Positions 37,169-45,589 of a stretch of 45,589 nt of DNA are shown here, piece after piece. The position numbers were made by a program, and so were the translations under genes. Position 1 is the stretch's first letter, and every line of letters starts with the position of its first letter. Origin of the DNA: Chromera velia (Eukaryota > Sar > Chromeraceae); contig JAHBMJ010000228.1 of assembly GCA_018398765.1 (NCBI GenBank), positions 1-45,589 of the forward strand, in the 5' to 3' direction. The notes under the pieces are model-generated. The model did no database searches. It saw nothing but the letters and a program-made list of their open reading frames with translations, and was not told where the DNA came from.

Positions 37169-40100
37169 TTGCAGGGCATTTTGCTGAAGGCGGCCTCAAC
37201 CGCGGGCCATCAACTGGACAGGAGCAACAAAGACAGGACCCAGGTTCTCTCTTCCCGTCCTTTCTGCGAAGAGACCTGCGTTCAGAAACGTTTCTGAAGG
37301 ATGCCATCAAGGACCAATGCCCAGGCACGGTGCAGAAGATTCATCCGGACTCCATGGCAGAAAGCGCACTCGGGGCTGTGCAGATGTGGACAACCGGTGA
37401 GTTCATGTATACCTGTGGATGTTGGGTGGGCAGATCGAACACTGAAGAATTTAGTGTTGGAAAAAAGAAAAAGAGAGAAAAGGGGGAGTGGGAAGAAAAG
37501 AGGGGTCCAGCTCAAAGACATCCTTATTGAATTGAGGTCTTCAGTGAAAAAGACGCCTGCGTGCTTGCTTGCATGCATGCATGCATGCATGCATGTGCGT
37601 ACAGTATTGCCGTTTGACTACAAGGAGTTGAGTGCGCGTACGTGCATATGCCTGTCGAAAAAAGTGTAAGAGTGTGTGTGTGTGTGTGTGTGTGTGTATG
37701 TTTGTGTGTGTGTGTGTTCCTGTGCCTTATTTTTACTCATTTTCCCTTTCCCTTTCACTTCGATTCCACAGAAGAGGAGACCCTCGACGCACTCGACGAC
37801 TTCCTCGCTGCGTCGGATGCAGACGGACAAGCGCGGGCTGTTCTTTACCACTTTGGGGGGTTTTGGGCTCCTGTGATGATTGGCTTCGTGCTCCTGGCCA
37901 TCATCAGCCCGTGCTTCTGCTGTGTTCTCACAGTCTGCAGGTCTGTCCGTGTAATTAGTAGTCCGTGGGATCACTTACGCATCATAAGATACGCGTACGC
38001 GCCTACGTGTTCTTTTTCTTCAGGAGAAGGTTCTAGTCAAAATGCACTGCTGGCATTTCATGGAAGGTCTAGCTCCAAACTGTGCAAAAAGCAAGGCATG
38101 CAACGTAAAACACAGAGCAAAACCCAAGGGACCTTTGTATGGCTGCATGCCTGAGAGCTCTGCGTGCGCTTCGTGCTGTCTTATTGCAGAGACTTTTTCT
38201 GTGGCTGCTTTCCGTGTGCAAAGCCTGGCAGACGTTGGTCGCCCCTCCAGACTCTTGCCTCTGGTACGGAGGGCATTCCAAAGTGCCGAATGTGGGTGAT
38301 GATGGGAGTACTCGGGTTCGCCTTTCTGGGCATCCTCCTGTCGGCTCTGTTGGGTTTCATTGGCATTGCCCGGGTGCGGCAGGGAGCGTTGGGGACCCAG
38401 TGCGGGTTCCTCTCGTTTGCTGATGAAGCGATTGGGGGGGCGTACTCGAACATGACCTCTGTAGGAGACAGGGAGACGGAGCTCTTCTGGATGGGACTGG
38501 AACCTGCTGGAGGTCAGAAGAAGGAGAAGAATCGGTTTCAGCATTTTGACTCTTCTGCAAAGATTAGGGTGGATTCTCCAGTTTTTGCTGACTTTTCGTT
38601 TTGTCATTCTACCACGTGAAGGGGTGCAACTTCCTTGAAAGGTGGATGACATGAAAGATGATCGATAAGATGAACGATGCGTCTTGTCACGTTCGTGTAG
38701 GGGTTCAGAAAGGTGCGGGATGCGGAATTGCCCGCTGATATGTTTTCCTTAATTAGTATTTGAATATACAATCACACGCGTTCAGCAGGTCGTGCGTGAC
38801 ACACACTGCGTGCAGACGTGTTGGAACAAGTAGACAACGTCCTGTCCCCTGGAACCAAGGACAACAAAGAAACTGACAGGACGCTAAAGAGGACCGAGAA
38901 GTGGGCAGGGAACTACATCGACTTGGTCTATCTGATGGGAAACCTGACAGAGAAACTGATTGCAGGGACCATCGAGTCGACAGCAGACCTGGGGGGCACC
39001 ACTTACTCATCCATTACAGACAGAAAGTCATACCATGCGTCAGTCGTCAAGTAAATACGAATCGCTCGCATGTCAGCATGTCCGTTCCTGTACCAGTTTC
39101 TCTATCTGGGTGCCTATTGAACTGTCTGTCTACCCGAAATTTGCCCTTTATTCGGCTGAGCATTCCGACACTTGTTTCCTCTATGCATTCATCCCCTTGC
39201 CTTCTGAGAATACCTTCAGCATCATAGAGACGTTCACCAGTGCGTACTGCAACAGCATGCACGTACTCTGTACCACGCACCCCTGCGTACTGGTCCTCTT
39301 GGAGATTTCTAGATTGCAAGTGTATCTCTTATCAAAGACAGGATTTTTGGGTCTGTAGAAGGTGCAACAAGGTACATATTCCATGCAAGGAGTCGGAAAG
39401 GCTGTGTCTGCGTCTTCTTTTTCCGCAGATGCGTGTTCTGTCGGCGAAACGCCGTGGGGGCTGCGGAGCTCCTGACGCAACTTCTCAGCGACCCGATGCC
39501 CACCATGTACGCAGTGAGAACGATAGCGAACAACACGCTGGGGTCTTCTGGCAGTGAGCGGGAGAACCTCCAGAGCATTGTGGAAACAAGCAGGGGGCAG
39601 GTGGACAATTTCAGGGGACAGGTCGCTGAGTATGCCTCGGGGGTGCGAGATGCCAGGGGCCAGGTGGAGATTGGAACGACAGTCAGTCAGTCGATTCTGT
39701 GATCCTTCTGAGCCGCAAAGACATGTTCTCTTTTTTCGCAAGGGTTTCTCTCTTGCCAGCACCTGTGCTGCTTTCTTCCTGGTACGCATGCAATGACAGT
39801 TCTGTTCTTTGATCTCCCTTGCAGGCATACACGTATTCACTTTCTTTTTTTGACTCTTCTTTTTTTTTTCTCCTTTATTTTACTTTCTTTACCATTTACC
39901 AAATACATGCACTGTTCTTTGATCTCCCTTGCAGGCATACACGGCCTTCTATGTGCTTCTTCTCTTCGCCCCAGTTCTACTTGTGGGCCTCGCCTGCCTG
40001 GAGCTTGTAATTCGATTTCGAAATAGGGGAGTCCCGTTAAAGGTAGCAGACAAAGGGTACAGATTCGCCACCCGCACGTGCAGTGCGTGCATGTTGTGGC

Positions 40101-43100
40101 TGGGGTTTCTGACGGTGTCGATTCTCCTGTTCGTTTTTGGAGGTCTCTTCGTTCCCTTCTGGATTCTCCTCGGGCAGGGGTGCGAATACGCGGTGAACGT
40201 GGAGGAAAGGGTGAGTGAATGGGTGGGTGGGAGAATTGCTGATAAGGTAGGTTAGTTTATCAGTCCTGGAAGTAAAGTAAAATTGTGCATGTCTGGTCTG
40301 TAGTGGGCAGCCTCAGGAGACAAACCAGTTTTTGCCGGCGTTTACTGACCGATCTAGATCGTGTTGCACTGCAGGAGCAAGTGTTGGATGCGATTCCTCT
40401 GCACCATGCTAATCTGGTGTGCGTCGGTATATGTTCTTTTGGTGCGTCTTATTGAATCTCGATAAGAATGTGCACGATACTCTTCATGCAAAACAGAAAA
40501 GTGGATGCAGGAAAATGTCTGACTAAACAAACGGGCGGTCTTCCTCCTGTATTGTTTGCAGGTAACGACAGGCATTCTGGGAGATGCCCTGCAGATTTGC
40601 CTCTCTGATGAAGGGTCTAGAAACCTGACAAGTCTGTTCGGGGTGGACCTCTCGCAGTTCCAACAGAGCGAGTACCTCGAGAGCGCAATCGACAACCTCA
40701 CCCTGGCATGGGAACAAGACAAGGGATTTGTCAGTCTATGTTGATACATGCACTCCCACATGCTCTACTCTGATCAAAAAGATGCGAAAATTTGATGCCG
40801 AGCATATGATGAAGGGAGGAGAGAGTCCATTTCTGTGTGTCCCTTTCCAGTGTTCTCTGTTCCCCTTTCACTGTCAGTCCCCTCTCGTGGGAATGGTTGA
40901 ATAAGGCATGATCCAGAAATAGTATTCCGCGAGGATCAAAACTTTAGTTTGCTACGCTTCCCTCCATGAATGCCTCCCCTATCCATCCATCAATGCCTTC
41001 AGCTCTCGATGGACAAATACGACAATCTCCACGGAGAGGCAGTAAGGACTGGCCCTCTCTTTCTGGTGGACAGACAGACGCTGCCTTCAGACGTGACAGA
41101 CATCACCGACTATCCATTCAACGCAATTTGGTGGTCAGGCATTCAGGACGAAGACATCGATATAAGTTTTGACCAGGGAATTCTCTCTGAGTACGCCCAA
41201 GTGGGGGGCGGCACTGTACTCGGCCTAGCCACTCTTGAGTCAGGAGCCCTGGACCCCTTCAGATTCCAAGACAGGTACACTGCAACGCAGACCTACCCGA
41301 TTAGCGTCACAGCCCCCTTCTCAGATGGAGAGTGGACCTCCAGCTACCCGGCCACAATCACAGCAGCAGCCACCGCGAAAGGCTACAGCGACAGCCAGAC
41401 AGATCAATTCGCACGGGCTCTGTGGATTGCGCAACGCAAAGCGGTCAGTTGCTGACGCATAAAGAAGAAACGCGGTATGTTCGTGAGAGTGTATTCGCAG
41501 ACTCAACGACGAAGCTTTGAAACTGGCTGCACCCCTTAAATTGTGCAACGGAAGGAACTCAGTGCGTCTGTGTTGAGACGGGAAAGTAGGATGAAAGGGA
41601 AGCGATGAGAAATTAATATACGCTGGGTACAAGAAATTAATATAGTGCCGCTTCCTCAATTCCTTGACGTGCGCACTGGCGTATAATAAACACACACGGA
41701 GCAGAGCATGTCCTTTCTTTATGGTAATGATCCAACGAGAGCACCATGTTTTGTTTGCGTCCTCCTGCAGATGCTGAGAGCCTCACAAGGCGTTCCCCTC
41801 CGCTGTCCATCCCAAGCACCCGAGTGCGCTTTCCAGAACCACACAGGTAACCCCGACAACACGGTCTCGTACTGGTACAACGGGACCTCCTCTTCTTACA
41901 TTACATCACACATGCTCTACATCAGGAACACGGTCAGTCCGGCCGTCATTCGGCTGTATTCACAGGCCGACAGGCAGGCAGGCAAGTAGAAAGGCAGGAA
42001 TGAACGCAAGCAGCTAAGGAGTGAATGATGGATTGATGGAGAGTGAGGTGCGCTCGCAGAGTTCAGATGGATGGAACAGCCTGCCTTCATGTCCAAAGAT
42101 GGAAGTAAAGAACGAAACAAGGCAATAAATTGTGCTCCACGACATCCCCCCCCCATCGCAATTAAAATCCGTCCGCCTGCAGGCCTGGAACGTGAGTGAC
42201 ACAGAGAAGGACGCCCTGAAGCACATAACTTTCCGGTTGGGGAAGACATTGACGGGTGAGTGAGTGCATTGGGTGAGGAGGGACAATCGGCATCAGAATT
42301 AACGCATCAGAAGCTTGAGCCTGCTTCCAGCAAGGGGCCGGCTTGGACCGGACCGGCAGCATAGTGTCGTGTCTGTCCGGCCACTTGTTCTGCCTGAATG
42401 AATAGTCCATGAACTCACTCGGGCCTACTCTGTATGAGATTTGCGTGTCTGTTTGTCCTCCATCCTTGTCCCTCAGTCACTCAGGAAAGAAAGATCCTTC
42501 CTTCATTGCACTTCCTTCCACACAGTCCTTTGGGGAGAATTCGGAATAGGCTCACTTGATTATTTTGGATTGTATGTATTTGAATGTGCGTGCAGAAACA
42601 ACGGATAGGGTGACGACGGTTGCAGAGGGTCTGAGCAGCTGCGGTAGGTAGTCAACAGTCCGTTCCTTCCGAGCTAGGTTCTCTCCGATCCGATCGCTCT
42701 CTCCTGCATGCACACTGTAGGTAGATCAGCACATGCAGTGCGCCCACTCAAATTTCCGCTCCTTTGGGGTGTGAGTTTGCTGTTCTCTTTGCCTCTTTTT
42801 GATCAATTAACACTGAATGTTGTCTGCCTTTCCACGGCTGCAGAATTCGTGGCCGACGCGAATCGTTACCTGTTCAACTCCTTCTGTGGAGAGTTCTTTT
42901 CGGGAGGGGTGAGTCAGTCAGTCAATCAGTCAGCTTATTCGTTGACCATCTAATTTCATGATTGGCATAAAAATAACATTTCGCTTTGTCCAACCTTTTG
43001 TCTGTCGGTAAACATGTGAATGAGGTCTTGTCCCGTACAGAGAAGAATGAGGAGCGGGAGGAAGAGAAAATTGACAAAGGTGGGTAAAAGAAATAAGGCA

Positions 43101-43828
43101 CACAGCGAGTTTCGGCTTGCGCAGTAGGGAAGAGAAGAAAATTCGCCTGTGTTGTCAGGATACGTCTCGCGTCGCTTCGCTTTGCCTCCGTTGTGCATTC
43201 TCTTTGTGTACCCTCTTTCCTGCGTGCAGTTGGTCGTGAGTGTCACGGCAATTGTGACCGCCTTCCTCTGCATCGCCTGTTTTGGTGTCTTCTATGCAAT
43301 ATACAGGTCAGAGGTTGAAAGAAGCCAAGAGCTATTGGAGTTTCATCGTACTTCGTGGGCTCTTTCGGCATGAAAATCTTCGAAGTGTCATTTCCCATTT
43401 TAGAAACTTGCTCGGGGTTCTCAGCACCGGAAAGCGCATAAACTCACGTGAAAAATTGTTCGAACAAAGATGAGCACAGCAATGTAAGGAAGAAAGAGAG
43501 CGCGTCCCTTGGACGGCTGCTTCAAATATCGTGCTGTACAGAAGAAGCGACACGGACTTATTATTTCACATGCTGGAAATGTCTTTGCGTACCGATTTGT
43601 TGGTCTCGATGCGGTAGACCGGTATGGGACAAAACAGGACTGTTGGTGACGTACTTCTTGACCTTTTTTCTCGTCCCGTTCCTTCTTGTTTGACTGCATA
43701 CCTTCAGGTTTCTCCGGGATTCAAGAGAGTTGGAGTGGGTGAAGGTCAACGGACCCCGGAAGCCGTGGGTCCTCCCAATGCGAAATTGGAAAAACCCATT
43801 CGACTTTGCTCGGATATACATCGGCTGA
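37169..43828 (+). CDS. Prominin-like pentaspan membrane protein, 5'-partial, 14 exons
   Basis: Exons 37169-37396, 37772-37940, 38190-38512, 38816-39050, 39429-39681, 39935-40210, 40562-40729, 41003-41443, 41771-41932, 42183-42255, 42595-42642, 42844-42908, 43230-43306 and 43708-43828 (TGA) join in continuous phase to 878 residues, close to the about 860 of animal prominins. Topology: an N-terminal outside segment; TM1 (PVMIGFVLLAIISPCFCCVL); a Cys-rich inner loop (DFFCGCFPCAKPG); TM2 (MMGVLGFAFLGILLSALLGF); a large outside loop with NxT/NxS sites and Cys; TM3 (FYVLLLFAPVLLVGLACLEL) and TM4 (WLGFLTVSILLFVFGGLFV); a second large outside loop; TM5 (VTAIVTAFLCIACFGVFYAI); and a short basic tail. 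Five spans, two large loops and the Cys-rich first inner loop are the hallmarks of prominins, which in animals shape cholesterol-rich membrane protrusions and cilia. Start codon and signal peptide not located. Confidence 0.82.
37671..37717 (+). repeat. (GT)n microsatellite in prominin-like intron
   Basis: GT repeats with a TATGTTT interruption, in the intron before the TM1 exon at 37772. Confidence 0.9.
39802..39943 (+). repeat. Duplicated 3' splice-site segment before the TM3 exon
   Basis: CTGTTCTTTGATCTCCCTTG followed by CAGGCATACACG is present at 39802-39833 and at 39912-39943 (32 of 32 identical, 110 bp apart). The second copy is the acceptor (39934) that keeps the frame of the TM3 exon. 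Confidence 0.92.
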
Positions 43829-45195
43829 GAAAGTTATAAAGTAATATAAGCCTTAATTGCAAGACAATGCAAGTCGGAGATGTAAATTATTATGAGTCCG
43901 TTAAACTGTTTTTAAGAATATATATATACTATACATCCATACGTGTGTACGTTATAATCCCGCCTAGAAAAAAAATGTAAGAAATGCCAAGCTGAATGGG
44001 GGGCCGGAAGGCGCAAAATCCTAGAAAATGTGAGGTGTAGTGAGGTGTTCCATGGATGGTGCCGCGTGCGTTACATATATAGCCCGTGCCGCGGCCGCCC
44101 GTTTATGTATACGCTAGCGTATACATCATGCGGGTTGCAGGTGCCGCATAGTAAGTGAGTTCTTGCGATAACGCACGCACTCACACATGTATTCACTTGA
44201 CTCCGCGTGCAATATAATTTATAAAGTGATTCGAGGCCGATCATTTGAATTAACCTCTATAAATCTGTGTAAATCATCCGAGTCATGTCCATGATTAGCA
44301 AACAAATAAAACAATTTAAAAATCGAGCTAAGAAATTAAGTTTGCATAAGCTTAGCTTAGCCAAACCATTCATAAATTTATTCATGGCCTACTTCATACT
44401 AGTAGCACTCATTGAAAGATTTTCTATATACGAGTTCCTATAAAACTCTATTAAAAAAATATATAAAAAAATGATAATGATATTGAAGCAGCGGGAAGAT
44501 GTGATACAGCAAGATAATGCTAGTGTACTAGTGTTTCCGGTCAGTGTCAGACCGCGCGTTTTTACGTCTTTCTTAGCTTTTCTAGACCAATTAATTAATT
44601 TAGAAACAGACTTTTCAGGGCATTTTTTTTACATAAGTGCCCCCTGCTTCACTGTCCGAGACCATCTTCAACTTCTTCTTTAAAAATTCCGCTTTTCTAT
44701 ACCAACAGACTTTACGGTGTCTATAAGACCTTAAATATTATTTAAAAAGTCATTTCATCCAACTTATAACACAAAGATTTTCATTAGTTTTAGTTTTATT
44801 TTACCGGGGGGATTTACCCTAACTTTCACAGAAAGACTAAGACGATAAATCGAACAAAATACTCTTTCTGCATCCTTCTGCTGCTTTCTGACTCTGTGAC
44901 TCTGCGAAGCCTTGGTTGCATGACCGCTATAGGTTGGCTCTGTGTGGATTTCGATCAAATATTCTTGAATCGTACGCAGTTCTCCTTTGATACAAAATAG
45001 CTCTGCGACCTTTTCTCCGCGTTTCTTGCATGCCCTCATCCCATGCAGCCGACCAACGTGCTGCTTCGAACCACCACAAAGGTCAAGAAGCGGCCAACAA
45101 GTGTGGGTTCACAACAGAGAGTTTGCGCGGGTAAATAACAAAACACACGCAGACGTTGACACGATGCAGGAACGAAGGGGGCATAGCGCACCCAC
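43829..45195. other. AT-rich spacer with a 22-bp perfect palindrome
   Basis: No gene recognised. Very AT-rich at about 43850-44760. It has an embedded GC-rich patch near 44080-44100 and a perfect palindrome at 44105-44126 (half-site ATGTATACGCT). Open frames around 44471-44683 and 44764-45039 are short and featureless. Confidence 0.6.
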
Positions 45196-45385
45196 CGCAT
45201 GCAGCAAAAAGGTGATGACCATCTGATATGCATCCACGTACTGCACGTGAAACGACACGAACAACGAGAGGACGGGCAAAGAACTGAAGGAAAAAAGAAT
45301 GCCGCGGCCCTCTTTTGTCTGTCGGAATGTCCACTTCATTCTGTAAGACATCAACATACATGTGGCTGCACGCTCTGAGGTGAGC
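45196..45385 (-). CDS. Possible single exon of a membrane protein (partial)
   Basis: On the minus strand a T-rich tract ending GCTTGCAG precedes 45385, and a GTGGGT donor follows 45196. The 190-nt exon is open and encodes RMKWTFRQTKEGRG followed by hydrophobic stretches (ILFSFSSLPVLSLFVSFHV; MVITFLLHA), which could be membrane segments. No family is recognised and no neighbouring exons could be joined. The rest of the window to 45589 shows nothing else and ends in a C run. Confidence 0.3.
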
Positions 45386-45589
45386 CTGCAAGCAAAAAAA
45401 ATACGTTACCGAATTCAAAATTATAATGCACCCCCCTCATGTTCTTCTCCCCTGTCCCGTGCGATTCTTCTTCCCCCCCTCACTTTTACCATGAATGCCC
45501 TTCGCAGACAGATGACGTCAGGCCACCTGTCCGTGAGTGTGTCACACAAAGTCCGACTGATTTGCCCTCCGAGGACCCCCCCCCCCCCC

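Overview
The window looks like nuclear DNA of an intron-rich unicellular eukaryote. Genes are split into many short exons with GT...AG introns (usually gtcag/gtgag donors and tgcag acceptors). Introns are full of CT/GT microsatellites, and the predicted proteins (Kv channel, CDPK-like kinase, ankyrin/HET-like protein, prominin-like protein) resemble those of photosynthetic alveolates. A chromerid alga such as Chromera velia is my best guess; this is inference, not a database match.

Layout, left to right: (1) 154-4092 (+): S4-to-C-terminus part of a voltage-gated K+ channel, eight exons in continuous phase; its N-terminus lies left of the window. (2) 4093-6818: no gene, ending in an AT-rich spacer. 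(3) 7049-11541 (-): a leucine-rich-repeat gene with exon-per-repeat architecture whose 3' part is broken by a frameshift and stop codons. (4) 12625-20362: an inverted-repeat ('foldback'-like) element of about 1.74 kb into which a 6.0 kb Ty3/gypsy chromovirus (13226-19217, minus strand) has inserted; LTRs, a 5-bp target duplication, gag, protease, RT, RNase H, integrase and chromodomain can all be read, but at least 13 stop codons show it is dead. (5) 21118-25147 (+): a large ankyrin protein with a HET-like domain between two ankyrin blocks. (6) 26059-28626 (-): an intronless low-complexity RG-rich protein of unknown function. (7) 29356-31955 (+): a CDPK-like pseudokinase with an EF-hand. (8) 33073-35138 (+): a small FYVE-like zinc-finger protein. 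(9) 37169-43828 (+): a 14-exon pentaspan membrane protein with the prominin topology. (10) 43829-45589: AT-rich spacer and possibly one minus-strand membrane-protein exon.

The genes do not form an obvious pathway. Several are signalling or membrane proteins (Kv channel, EF-hand pseudokinase, FYVE-like adaptor, prominin-like membrane organiser, ankyrin/HET-like protein), but adjacency in this kind of genome does not imply co-function. AT-rich spacers of roughly 0.7-1 kb follow nearly every gene 3' end, and exon joins were verified by reading phase across every intron listed.
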